From contig NVVR01000026.1 in NCBI GenBank assembly GCA_002733415.1, positions 1,488-44,622 on the forward strand: a DNA stretch of 43,135 nt. Reading direction: 5' to 3'. Position 1 is the stretch's first letter; every line of letters starts with the position of its first letter. The translations under genes and the position numbers were made by a program. Under the pieces are notes generated by a model. That model was not told the DNA's origin, made no database searches, and was given only the letters and a program-made list of their open reading frames with translations. Source of the stretch: Kordia sp. GTDB taxonomy: Bacteria; Bacteroidota; Bacteroidia; Flavobacteriales; Flavobacteriaceae. Shown piece after piece: positions 1 to 7,259 of the stretch.

Positions 1-402
1 GGGATAGCCGGCCCAGAACATCTGATCCACGCCGTATTGCTGTTGGCCATTGACCGTGATGGTGCGGTCATGGCGTTCGCCTGCCTGATCATGGGGCCAG
101 GCGGCCGATACCGCGGCCGGGCAAAGCAGGATATCCCAGTCCTGGAAGAATTCCGACCAGGCATGGCGCATGATGGCCCTTTCGTTATCCAGACCCAGCC
201 AATCGCGATGTTGCAGCAACACACCCCGCGCCATGCGGGAGAGATAGCTGTCCCCGTCGATCTTGGTATCGGCGGCAACCTGCCTGAAATAGTCCTGTTG
301 CTCTTCGGTGGCACTGCGCGAGGTGGCGGCCCGCAGCAACAGGATATAAAGCTCAAAGGCCCGCGCGGTATCGATATCCGGCCGCGCCGTATCACTGATA
401 GA
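1..402 (-). pseudogene. amidase-signature family protein, internal fragment (foreign GC-rich sequence)
   Basis: Read on the minus strand, this stretch is open throughout and translates to the C-terminal half of an amidase-signature (AS) family hydrolase. Recognisable pieces in order are SDTARPDIDTARAFELYILL, then DWDILLCPAA, then RTITVNGQQQYGVDQMFWAGYP; these resemble the region just before the C-terminal substrate-binding loop of GatA/amidase proteins. It has no start or stop in the window: it runs off the left edge and is cut by the junction near 397-402. Its base composition (about 57% G+C in the first 60 bases) is unlike the ~33% G+C of everything that follows, and its codons favour G/C at third positions. 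The family call rests on motif recognition only. The AS family hydrolyses amide bonds with a Ser-Ser-Lys triad, which would lie in the missing N-terminal part. Confidence 0.6.
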
Positions 403-649
403 GGTTTGGCAAGATAACAAGCTAGTTGGCGGACTATATGGTATTGATTTAAAAGATAAAAAAGTATTTTGTGGGGAAAGCATGTTTTCAAAAGTTAGCA
501 ACGCTTCAAAAGCAGCATTTATCACTTTAGTACGAGAATTAAAAACGAAAGAGTACAAACTAATCGATTGCCAAATGCACACTAATCACTTGGTAAGCTT
601 AGGGGCAAGAGAAATTTCGAGAGATGATTTCTTAAAATACATAAAATAA
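395..649 (+). CDS. aat: leucyl/phenylalanyl-tRNA--protein transferase, C-terminal part (5' truncated)
   Basis: The plus strand carries an uninterrupted frame ending at TAA 647-649 whose protein contains IEVWQDNKLVGGLYGIDLKD, CGESMFSKVSNASKAAF, LIDCQMHTNHLVSLGAREI. These are the hallmark blocks of Aat, which transfers Leu or Phe from charged tRNA to N-terminal Arg/Lys of proteins and so feeds the N-degron (ClpS/ClpAP) pathway in the cytoplasm. Complete Aat proteins are about 200-230 residues; here only about 84 remain. The first recognisable family residues (IEVW) begin at 398, exactly where the GC-rich amidase fragment stops, so the N-terminal third is absent because of the junction and not through gradual decay. 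The gene is convergent with exbD and shares a bidirectional terminator with it. Confidence 0.85.
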   Translation: MIEVWQDNKLVGGLYGIDLKDKKVFCGESMFSKVSNASKAAFITLVRELKTKEYKLIDCQMHTNHLVSLGAREISRDDFLKYIK

Positions 650-670
650 CACAACTAGAACTCACTTTAA

Positions 671-708
671 AACATAAAAAAACCTGCATTAGCAGGTTTT
701 TTTATGTT
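671..708. terminator. bidirectional intrinsic terminator between aat and exbD
   Basis: A perfect 17-bp inverted repeat, AACATAAAAAAACCTGC at 671-687 and its complement at 692-708 with a 4-base loop. The stem has A-rich and T-rich flanks, so it gives a hairpin plus U-run on either strand. It lies between the convergent aat and exbD genes and can end both transcripts. Confidence 0.85.
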
Positions 709-724
709 TATTTAAAAACAGTAA

Positions 725-1195
725 CTATCTTCTTGTAGGCTTAACCGACAAATAATTAATTTTTAACATGTTCTCTTTACGAAGTGCCAATTTAATATCA
801 GACACAAGTCCCATATTGGCATCTCTATCTACTTTTAAAGCTGTAACCATAAACGGTATAATCTCTTGATCCCTTAATGCTATTTCAGAATGAATAAACT
901 GCTTTAGATCTGAAGGGTGCGCAATTTTATCATTCAATTGCAAAACTGCTTCAGTACCATATTTCTCATACCCTTTTACAGGTTTCCCAGCATAGATATA
1001 CATAACTCTATCATTTTTACGATTAAGTTTTTCTATATCATCCGCTGCTGGCAACTTGTTTTCAACCAATAATGATTTGTCTTTCATTACTGTTACCGTC
1101 ATAAAAAAGAACAATAACATGAATACAATATCTGGCAAAGCTGCTGTAGAAGCCTGAGGCAATTCACCGTCTTTTTTCTTTTTAAACTTTCCCAT
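725..1195 (-). CDS. exbD: ExbD/TolR family biopolymer transport protein (second ExbD)
   Basis: A 156-residue protein with the ExbD layout: a short basic cytoplasmic start (MGKFKKKKDGELPQ), one transmembrane helix with an Asp near its beginning (LPDIVFMLLFFFMTVTVM), and a periplasmic domain. The buried Asp of ExbD/TolR is the proton-carrying residue of the ExbB-ExbD motor that energises TonB. It is the last gene of the exbB, membrane protein, exbD, exbD cluster, beginning two bases after the upstream exbD stop, so it is certainly cotranscribed. Having two different ExbD subunits behind one ExbB is common in Bacteroidota. The gene ends just before the 671-708 terminator. Family assignment is firm; whether it serves TonB or another energised outer-membrane process is not shown. 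Confidence 0.9.
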   Translation of the reverse strand: MGKFKKKKDGELPQASTAALPDIVFMLLFFFMTVTVMKDKSLLVENKLPAADDIEKLNRKNDRVMYIYAGKPVKGYEKYGTEAVLQLNDKIAHPSDLKQFIHSEIALRDQEIIPFMVTALKVDRDANMGLVSDIKLALRKENMLKINYLSVKPTRR

Positions 1196-1197
1196 AA

Positions 1198-1830
1198 TTA
1201 ATTAGATTTAGATTCTGCTTCAGAAATAATCTGAGGATACATCTTCTTTAATTTATTCAAACGTTGCTCTAACTTTACTTTTAAAGACACGTCTTTTACT
1301 TTAGGATCTTTAAAAATAATATTCATCACAGTGTACGTGTTTCCTGCCCCATACAAACGTACCGCTTCCCTATTACGCAATTCAGTATAGGCTGCTCCTA
1401 ATTCATTCTGAATAGCAACATAGGCACTATACGATGTTTCTCGTTCGTTTTTAAGCGATATAATTGCTTTAGAAGGGTGATCAGATGATGCTGGATCCCT
1501 AGACCCATTACAGTAATCACATTTGTCACCGTCAGCATTTACTCCTCCACCATTGTCGATGAAATTCATTGCTGCTTTTCTCAAATCCTTAAGCTCCATC
1601 AGTTCGTCTTCAACTAACATCTGGTCATTTTTATTCACCACAACCGTAAAAATGTTTTTTTGTCTAATAACGACACGTTCTGTATCAGGAATTTCTTCCC
1701 AAGCCGGAAGCTTTCGCATAATACCATTATCTTGCTCCATTGTTGTAGTAACAAGGAAAAATATTAAAAGCAAGAAAGCAATATCTGCCATGGATCCTGA
1801 GTCAACTTCAGGTGTTGATCTTTTTCCCAT
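1198..1830 (-). CDS. exbD: ExbD/TolR family biopolymer transport protein (first ExbD, with CxxC insert)
   Basis: A 210-residue ExbD-like protein. After MGKRSTPEVDSG comes the single membrane helix with its conserved Asp (MADIAFLLLIFFLVTTTM), then a periplasmic domain longer than that of the neighbouring ExbD. The extra length is around residues 95-120 and contains a CDYC motif inside a glycine- and aspartate-rich loop, which typical ExbD proteins lack; it might form a disulfide in the periplasm. The gene begins three bases after the stop of the small membrane protein at 1834-2256 and is followed within two bases by the second exbD. Family call firm; the role of the cysteine loop is unknown. 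Confidence 0.88.
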   Translation of the reverse strand: MGKRSTPEVDSGSMADIAFLLLIFFLVTTTMEQDNGIMRKLPAWEEIPDTERVVIRQKNIFTVVVNKNDQMLVEDELMELKDLRKAAMNFIDNGGGVNADGDKCDYCNGSRDPASSDHPSKAIISLKNERETSYSAYVAIQNELGAAYTELRNREAVRLYGAGNTYTVMNIIFKDPKVKDVSLKVKLEQRLNKLKKMYPQIISEAESKSN

Positions 1831-1833
1831 AAT

Positions 1834-2256
1834 TTATTTATTTAAAGCTTTCTTAACTCCAGATGCTACTATTGCACCTAATGCTACAATAATTAAAATG
1901 TAAAACACTCTTAAACCAGTTCCTACTAACTTAGATGCTGATTCTGAAACCATTTGTTCACCTGTATCTCTTAATATTTCTTGCCCACTTGACAAACCAT
2001 AGCTAATCCCTACTATCGCCAGTAAACCTACAATAGCGATACCTGCTATCTTAATTTTCTCTGGGTTTGAAGCAATGTTTTTTAATGAAAACACAACTGC
2101 AACCGCACCTGCACCAAATACTAATATTTTTCCAAACCATAACATCATATCAATTGCCGAACTACTATCATCACCTTTCATGATCATAATCCAAAATGCA
2201 AAAGCTATAATACTAATGATAGCTATAGCTACCGTTAACATTTTTTGTAAATTCAT
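1834..2256 (-). CDS. small multi-pass membrane protein in the exbB-exbD cluster
   Basis: A 140-residue protein with about four hydrophobic segments: residues ~7-27 (TVAIAIISIIAFAFWIMIM), ~39-57, ~70-88 and ~115-135, ending in a basic tail (VKKALNK). I do not recognise a named family. It lies between exbB and the two exbD genes with gaps of 65 and 3 bases, so it is part of the same transcription unit and is likely to assemble with, or assist, the ExbB/ExbD inner-membrane motor. That link is from position only. No catalytic motif is visible. Confidence 0.75.
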   Translation of the reverse strand: MNLQKMLTVAIAIISIIAFAFWIMIMKGDDSSSAIDMMLWFGKILVFGAGAVAVVFSLKNIASNPEKIKIAGIAIVGLLAIVGISYGLSSGQEILRDTGEQMVSESASKLVGTGLRVFYILIIVALGAIVASGVKKALNK

Positions 2257-2321
2257 AATTATATATGTTTTTACCTTGATTATCTACACACCTCTTACAG
2301 CTTGTAAAATGTCAAGAGTTA

Positions 2322-3047
2322 TTATTTTTTGTTTGCAACTAATAAATCAATCAATGAGATTGAAGCATCCTCCATATCGTTAACGATAGAATCGATTTTA
2401 GCGATAATGTAATTGTAAAAAATCTGTAAGATAATTGCTGCTACAAGACCAAATACTGTTGTTAATAAGGCAACTTTAATATCCCCTGCAATTAACGATG
2501 CATCTAATCCACCTGCTGCAGAAATTTTATCAAAGGCTTGAATCATCCCGATTACAGTTCCCATGAACCCTAACATTGGTGCAATTGCAATAAATAAAGA
2601 AATCCAAGAAACGTTTTTCTCTAATTGTCCCATTTGAACTCCACCGTAAGCTACGATTGATTTTTCAACTGAATCAATTCCTTCATTAGATCTTTCTAAT
2701 CCTTGGTAGAATATAGAAGCAACTGGTCCTTTTGTATTTCTACAAACTTCTTTTGCAGCTTCAACACCACCTGACACTAATGCATCTTCAACGTTTTGTG
2801 TTAATTTTTTAGTATTTGTAGTCGCTAAATTTAAATAGATAATTCTTTCAATTACGAAAGCTAAACCTAATATTAAACATAATAATACAATTCCCATGAA
2901 ACCAGCTCCACCTTCGATGAATCTTGTCTTTAATACTTCATGTCCGAATCCTTCTGCTGGAGCATCTTGAATAATTGTTACGGCTTTAGCATTAGCTGAA
3001 GCTAACATCATTGCTACTACTGGTAAAATTGAAAATACCTTTTTCAT
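2322..3047 (-). CDS. exbB: MotA/TolQ/ExbB proton channel family protein
   Basis: A 241-residue ExbB/TolQ homologue. It has an N-terminal signal-like segment (residues 1-22), a first membrane helix (GFMGIVLLCLILGLAFVIER), then the long cytoplasmic part, and two further helices, the first with IAPMLGFMGTVIGMIQAF and the second with KVALLTTVFGLVAAIILQIF. Those two helices line the pore in the ExbB pentamer and MotA family. With the downstream ExbD proteins it forms the proton-motive-force-driven motor that powers TonB-dependent uptake, which this organism uses (see the TonB receptor at 21114). It is first in its operon; the 192 bases upstream separate it from ansA. Confidence 0.92.
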   Translation of the reverse strand: MKKVFSILPVVAMMLASANAKAVTIIQDAPAEGFGHEVLKTRFIEGGAGFMGIVLLCLILGLAFVIERIIYLNLATTNTKKLTQNVEDALVSGGVEAAKEVCRNTKGPVASIFYQGLERSNEGIDSVEKSIVAYGGVQMGQLEKNVSWISLFIAIAPMLGFMGTVIGMIQAFDKISAAGGLDASLIAGDIKVALLTTVFGLVAAIILQIFYNYIIAKIDSIVNDMEDASISLIDLLVANKK

Positions 3048-3239
3048 TTTTTTAATCTTAATTAAATTAGTACTATTTGTTTTAAACGATATAATTTTAA
3101 ATATTCTTGTCTTTCAGTTAAATAAATGTTGCGAATTTGACATTCACCTCATTTTATAGGTCTTAACTAATTAACGACTGCCAAATAACAAAAAAAATGT
3201 GATGTGATGAAATTTTAAGTGTTATTTTTTGAAAGATTT

Positions 3240-4277
3240 TCACAAAAAACTAGCAGTCAGCTCTCCTTTTATTGCCTTTTCAAACTGAGTTTTAAAATCT
3301 TCTTTTGATAACTTTTTGGACAACAAGTACATCATTTTTGTAATTGCTGCTTCAAAAGTAATATCTCCACCTGAAATCAAACCTATTTTTTGCAAATGCA
3401 TGCTTGTTTCGTAATGCCCCATGATAACACTTCCACCACTACATTGGGTTACATTAACAACTCGTATTCCTTTAATAAGTGCAGTCTCCAATAAATCCAC
3501 AAACCACTTTAAGGTTGGCGCGTTACCAGCCCCGTAGGTTTCTAAAACTACTCCTTTAATATTTGGCGCATTTAAAACAGCTTTTACTACCGCTTCAGTA
3601 ATTCCAGGATATAATTTTAAAACCGCTATTTCCGGACACATATTCTTGTGAACAAAAAACGTTCCAGACTCACTATTTTCTAATAAATTCACAGAAAAAA
3701 CTTTTAAATGAACACCTGAAACCGCTAATTCCGGGTAATTCAATGATGCAAATGCCTCAAAATGTTCTGCATTAATTTTTGTAGTTCTATTAGCTCTGTA
3801 TAGTTTATATTCAAAATACAAGCAAACCTCATTAATTTGAGCTGCACCATTTTCCTGTAACGAAGCAATTTGAATAGCTGTAATTAAATTCTCTTTAGCA
3901 TCAGTTCGCAAATCACCAATTGGCAATTGTGATCCTGTAAAAATAACTGGCTTAGAAAGGTTTTCTAACATAAAACTTAATGCTGATGCCGTGTACGACA
4001 TGGTATCAGAACCATGCAACACCACAAAACCATCAACTGTTGCGTAATTCTCCTCAATAACCTCAGCTATCTGAAGCCAATATTTCGGATTCATATTAGA
4101 CGAATCAATAGGCTCCTCAAAAGAGTGTGTCGATATATTGCAGTCCAATTGTTTAATCTCCGGAATCCTTACTAGCAGATTATCAAAATTAAACGCCTTA
4201 AGTGTATTGGTCTCAAAATCTTTAACCATACCAATAGTACCACCGGTATAAATTAATAATATATTAGGCTTTGCCAT
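3240..4277 (-). CDS. ansA: type I L-asparaginase, cytoplasmic
   Basis: A 345-residue asparaginase with both signature threonine motifs: LLIYTGGTIGM near the N-terminus (nucleophilic Thr) and VVLHGSDTMSYTASAL around residue 90 (second catalytic Thr-Asp pair). KPVIFTGSQLPIGDLRTDAKEN follows, as in bacterial AnsA. It converts asparagine to aspartate and ammonia. No signal peptide is present, so it is cytoplasmic. Its first 14 bases overlap the 3' end of the acyltransferase upstream, implying translational coupling in one operon. Length matches the family. Confidence 0.93.
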   Translation of the reverse strand: MAKPNILLIYTGGTIGMVKDFETNTLKAFNFDNLLVRIPEIKQLDCNISTHSFEEPIDSSNMNPKYWLQIAEVIEENYATVDGFVVLHGSDTMSYTASALSFMLENLSKPVIFTGSQLPIGDLRTDAKENLITAIQIASLQENGAAQINEVCLYFEYKLYRANRTTKINAEHFEAFASLNYPELAVSGVHLKVFSVNLLENSESGTFFVHKNMCPEIAVLKLYPGITEAVVKAVLNAPNIKGVVLETYGAGNAPTLKWFVDLLETALIKGIRVVNVTQCSGGSVIMGHYETSMHLQKIGLISGGDITFEAAITKMMYLLSKKLSKEDFKTQFEKAIKGELTASFL

Positions 4278-5400
4278 TTAACTGCTCTTTATTAAGTACC
4301 GGATTAACATACATCGCTAAGAAATTTTGATATGCAACTGCGTTGGAGGTATCAATTCTTCGCTCAACCCTACGCTTGAACTGTCTTTTTTCTTTATCAG
4401 TATATTCCTCCCTATATTTTTCAGTCTTATGTAACATATCATAAGCTACATAATTTGTAGGCCAAAGCTTATAATTTTGATGAATTCTGTAATCAATAAC
4501 TCCTGCTAACTGCTGAAACTGTTTATTAGCTGGCTCTCCAGAATTTGCAATTTCATCTAACTCAATATCCAATACTTTACCAGCACTGATGTGAATTCTT
4601 TTCTTCTGTCCTGTTAAACCTTTTAATATGGAATTAAAATCTTCATTTGAGGATTTTATATATTCTTCCTCATAATGCTTGGCCATCAATTCTGGCATTT
4701 TGTACATATCAGTAGGATCAAACTCATAAGAAATTGCAACAGGCACGATTTTAATTTTCTTGAAATGTTCAAAAACAGCAGTATTTCCTTTCCCTAAACC
4801 TATCATTTTCAATACTCCTTGCTGAGTAACATCATTCCCATCCTTAGTCCTTCCTTCTCTATGAGCTATCCATATAGAACGATTATCGACTAATATTTTT
4901 TCCGTCATATATTCCGACATTAACTTAGAAGACTTTAGCATCTCACGCGGACTCAAGCCTCGTTGCACCAAAAAATTTCTATTTAACCTAGCCAATTCTA
5001 ATAAAAAGGATTTTTTCACCAAATTATCACCAATCGCTGAGGCTGTCATTACCAAATCATGATTAAATAACGACATATTTATCAAACAGGTATCTAACAA
5101 TATATCTCTATGATTAGAGATATAGAAATAAGCAGTATCCTTCTCTAGTTTATCAAACCCTGAGGTTGTTAAACCATGGGATGACCTTGATAATACATTC
5201 TGTATACCTCTTGAAATAACATTGGTTTGAAAATCACGAATAGAGTTACAATTATCCAATTGCTTCTGAATATACTCCTCACTTGCTTGAGGGTATATAA
5301 ACTTCATCATGGACTTCACCATTGGATGCCCACTAATTGCTTTAAGTGCATGATTTACTTCTTCATCATGGTAAGGTCTTATGTGATCGTATTTTGACAA
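4264..5400 (-). CDS. 1-acyl-sn-glycerol-3-phosphate acyltransferase-like protein
   Basis: A 378-residue protein with the acyltransferase HX4D block, YFYISNHRDILLDTCLIN around residue 95, followed by FLVQRG and an IAHREGRTKDGND block that corresponds to the family's third motif (EGTRS-like). These proteins transfer an acyl group to a glycerol-phosphate or related acceptor at the inner membrane. The start is TTG at 5398-5400: the codon two upstream is a stop and the next in-frame ATG is near residue 27, while the conserved-looking N-terminus (KYDHIRPYHDEEVN) would be lost. The exact substrate cannot be told; the size exceeds PlsC (~240 aa) and the C-terminal third is family specific. It is cotranscribed with ansA. 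Confidence 0.75.
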   Translation of the reverse strand: MSKYDHIRPYHDEEVNHALKAISGHPMVKSMMKFIYPQASEEYIQKQLDNCNSIRDFQTNVISRGIQNVLSRSSHGLTTSGFDKLEKDTAYFYISNHRDILLDTCLINMSLFNHDLVMTASAIGDNLVKKSFLLELARLNRNFLVQRGLSPREMLKSSKLMSEYMTEKILVDNRSIWIAHREGRTKDGNDVTQQGVLKMIGLGKGNTAVFEHFKKIKIVPVAISYEFDPTDMYKMPELMAKHYEEEYIKSSNEDFNSILKGLTGQKKRIHISAGKVLDIELDEIANSGEPANKQFQQLAGVIDYRIHQNYKLWPTNYVAYDMLHKTEKYREEYTDKEKRQFKRRVERRIDTSNAVAYQNFLAMYVNPVLNKEQLNGKA

Positions 5401-5573
5401 AACTTATATGTTTTAGAGTACAAAAAAACGAAAAATAATCGAGATTAATCCCACAGATAGATTTAATAACCAATAGCTATTACTCAAATAGAAAAAATCA
5501 ATTTACTTCTACCCTCTCTACAGCTAAGGCAGTGATTTCTTTAACCCCCCCCAATTAGCAACATCTCGCTACA
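5401..5573. other. spacer between tatD and the acyltransferase gene
   Basis: 173 bases without a coding frame. It contains a run of eight C residues at 5545-5552 directly downstream of the tatD stop. I see no convincing hairpin terminator and no TAnnTTTG element for the acyltransferase. Confidence 0.5.
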
Positions 5574-6341
5574 CTAAACTCCAAAAACCTCTTTAGAATT
5601 TTCCGTAGTAATTTCTGCAATTTTATTTTCAGAAACTTGATACACCTCTGCCAACTTAGCAACTACATTTACAATATATGAAGTCTCGTTTCTTTTACCT
5701 CTGTAAGGTGTTGGCGACAAATATGGAGCGTCAGTTTCCAATACAATGTGCTTTAATTCTATTTCATCTAAAAACTGATCTATCTTTCCGTTTTTAAAAG
5801 TGACCACTCCTCCTATTCCTAATTTCATATTATAGGATATCGCTTTTTTAGCTTGCTCTAATGTCCCTGTAAAACAATGGAATATCCCAAATAAACTTTT
5901 ACATTTTTCCTCTTCTAAAATTTCAAAAACCTCATCAAAAGCATCTCTACAATGAATTACAATTGGTAATTCATATTGTTTTGCTAATTGTATTTGGGTC
6001 CTGAATGCATCTTGCTGCTGAATAAGCAATGTTTTATCCCAATACAAATCAATTCCTATTTCACCAATAGCCACAAAACTACGTTGCGCTAACAATTCTT
6101 TTACATGTGCTAACTCATCTAAATAATTATCTTTTACATGTGTAGGATGCACACCCGTCATTAAGAAAACCTGGTTCGGGTAAGCCTTTTCTATGTCTAA
6201 CATAGCCTCAGTATAGGTAGAGTCTATTGCAGGAACAAACATGCGTTGCACATTATTGTCAAAAGCGCGTTGCATCATCTCAGCTCTATCTTCATCAAAA
6301 GCCTCACTATATAAATGCGTATGTGTATCTGTTAAAATCAT
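5574..6341 (-). CDS. tatD: TatD family metal-dependent hydrolase (deoxyribonuclease)
   Basis: A 255-residue TIM-barrel amidohydrolase-superfamily protein. Metal-binding motifs visible in order are DTHTHLYSEAF (HxH at the N-terminus), TGVHPTHV, AIGEIGIDLYW (Glu), PIVIHCRDAFDE (His), GIFHCFTG (His) and LETDAPYLSP (Asp). This is the complete set for TatD-type DNases, which act as 3'-5' exonucleases on DNA/RNA in the cytoplasm. It is divergent from the small protease gene at 6387 with only 45 bases between start codons, and its -7 element lies at 6370-6377. Confidence 0.92.
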   Translation of the reverse strand: MILTDTHTHLYSEAFDEDRAEMMQRAFDNNVQRMFVPAIDSTYTEAMLDIEKAYPNQVFLMTGVHPTHVKDNYLDELAHVKELLAQRSFVAIGEIGIDLYWDKTLLIQQQDAFRTQIQLAKQYELPIVIHCRDAFDEVFEILEEEKCKSLFGIFHCFTGTLEQAKKAISYNMKLGIGGVVTFKNGKIDQFLDEIELKHIVLETDAPYLSPTPYRGKRNETSYIVNVVAKLAEVYQVSENKIAEITTENSKEVFGV

Positions 6342-6361
6342 GAATAGGGATATTATTTCGT

Positions 6362-6377
6362 TACTTTTACAAAAATA
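6362..6377. promoter_or_regulatory. divergent -7 elements for tatD (-) and the retropepsin-like gene (+)
   Basis: On the minus strand 6370-6377 reads TATTTTTG, a perfect match to the Bacteroidota -7 consensus TAnnTTTG, 28 bases before the tatD start. Directly abutting it on the plus strand, 6362-6369 reads TACTTTTA (one mismatch), 17 bases before the ATG at 6387. I did not find good -33 TTTG boxes. Confidence 0.55.
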
Positions 6378-6386
6378 TTTTTAATT

Positions 6387-6842
6387 ATGTCATTACCAAG
6401 CTATCTTTTAAAAAAAGGTTATCAAAAAAAGAAACTTACGCTCACTAAAACAAGTCATTTTAAAACTTCAGCCAAAATAAACGGTATAAAAGGAAGCTTT
6501 ATTGTTGATACTGGCGCCTCTAACACCTGTATTGACATTAATTTAATTGAATATTTTAATTTAATCTCTGAAGAAAGCGATACTAAAGCAGCTGGCGCAG
6601 GCGCGACTGACATGGTTACTCAAATTTCAAACAAGAACACTATTAAAATAGGCAAATGGAAATCAAAAAAAAACAGTTTGGTTATTTTTGATTTATCTCA
6701 TGTTAATGAAGCTCTTGCAAATCATGGAGCAAAACCTGTACATGGTATTATCGGCGCAGATATATTACAAAAAGGAAAAGCTGTAATTGACTATAAATCA
6801 AAATCATTATTTTTAAAAAAAATTATAATTAGCAATAAATAA
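6387..6842 (+). CDS. retropepsin-like aspartic protease
   Basis: A 151-residue soluble protein of the bacterial retropepsin-like (clan AA) group. The catalytic loop is GSFIVDTGASNTCIDI around residues 36-50 (Asp-Thr-Gly) and the typical second motif, a hydrophobic pair plus Gly, is HGIIGADIL near residue 120. Proteins of this class carry one Asp per chain and work as dimers, as in retroviral proteases. There is no signal peptide or membrane segment. Substrate unknown. It is a single gene, divergent from tatD and convergent with the NifU/mrp operon. Confidence 0.85.
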   Translation: MSLPSYLLKKGYQKKKLTLTKTSHFKTSAKINGIKGSFIVDTGASNTCIDINLIEYFNLISEESDTKAAGAGATDMVTQISNKNTIKIGKWKSKKNSLVIFDLSHVNEALANHGAKPVHGIIGADILQKGKAVIDYKSKSLFLKKIIISNK

Positions 6843-6962
6843 ACTCGCCTACTTAAACTCGCCTCAAGACTTACTGCAAAAAACTTAATTCCCTCTTAAT
6901 GAGATTCTGAAACAAGTTCAGAATAATGCTAAAAAAGGTATCACGACAAAATAATGGTATCA

Positions 6963-6999
6963 AAAAAAAGCTTCGAATAGTATTCGAAGCTTTTTTTTA
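6963..6999. terminator. intrinsic terminator between the retropepsin-like gene and the NifU gene
   Basis: AAAAAAAAGCTTCGAATA (6963-6980) pairs with the complementary arm at 6982-6999. The hairpin is bounded by A8 and T8, so it functions in both directions. It ends the mrp-nifU transcript on the minus strand and probably also the protease transcript. Confidence 0.8.
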
Positions 7000-7015
7000 T
7001 AAGTAATTTATGACA

Positions 7016-7255
7016 CTAATTAATACTTACCACCTCTTCAATTTGAGGCGCATGTTTTTTAATTGTCATTTCAACTCCTGACTTTAATGTCATTTGGTTT
7101 ACAGTACATGAATTACACGCTCCTTCAAAACGAATACTTACCTTCTTCCCATCCTCTATCGACATTAGTGTTACATCACCTCCATCAGACTGTAAAAAAG
7201 GTCTGATTTCTTCTAATGCATTTTCCACATTCAATTGTAATTCTTCTGACGTCAT
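7016..7255 (-). CDS. NifU C-terminal-domain Fe-S scaffold/carrier protein
   Basis: A 79-residue protein consisting only of a NifU C-terminal (Nfu) domain: FLQSDGGDVTLMSIEDGK followed by FEGACNSCTVNQMTLKSG. The two cysteines of CNSC are the Fe-S cluster ligands of Nfu proteins, which assemble and hand on 4Fe-4S or 2Fe-2S clusters as homodimers in the cytoplasm. It starts four bases after the mrp stop, so the two form an operon, and both belong to iron-sulfur cluster delivery. The protein lacks the A-type N-terminal domain of NfuA. Confidence 0.9.
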   Translation of the reverse strand: MTSEELQLNVENALEEIRPFLQSDGGDVTLMSIEDGKKVSIRFEGACNSCTVNQMTLKSGVEMTIKKHAPQIEEVVSIN

Positions 7256-7259
7256 ATTC

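Noticed and set aside
37..417. Open frame on the plus strand in the GC-rich start, 126 residues
   Set aside because: It is the shadow of the amidase frame on the other strand, which carries the recognisable family motifs; GC-rich DNA gives long chance frames.
5545..5552. Run of eight C after tatD
   Set aside because: Possibly a sequencing or assembly homopolymer; no associated gene, hairpin or phase-variable frame was found.
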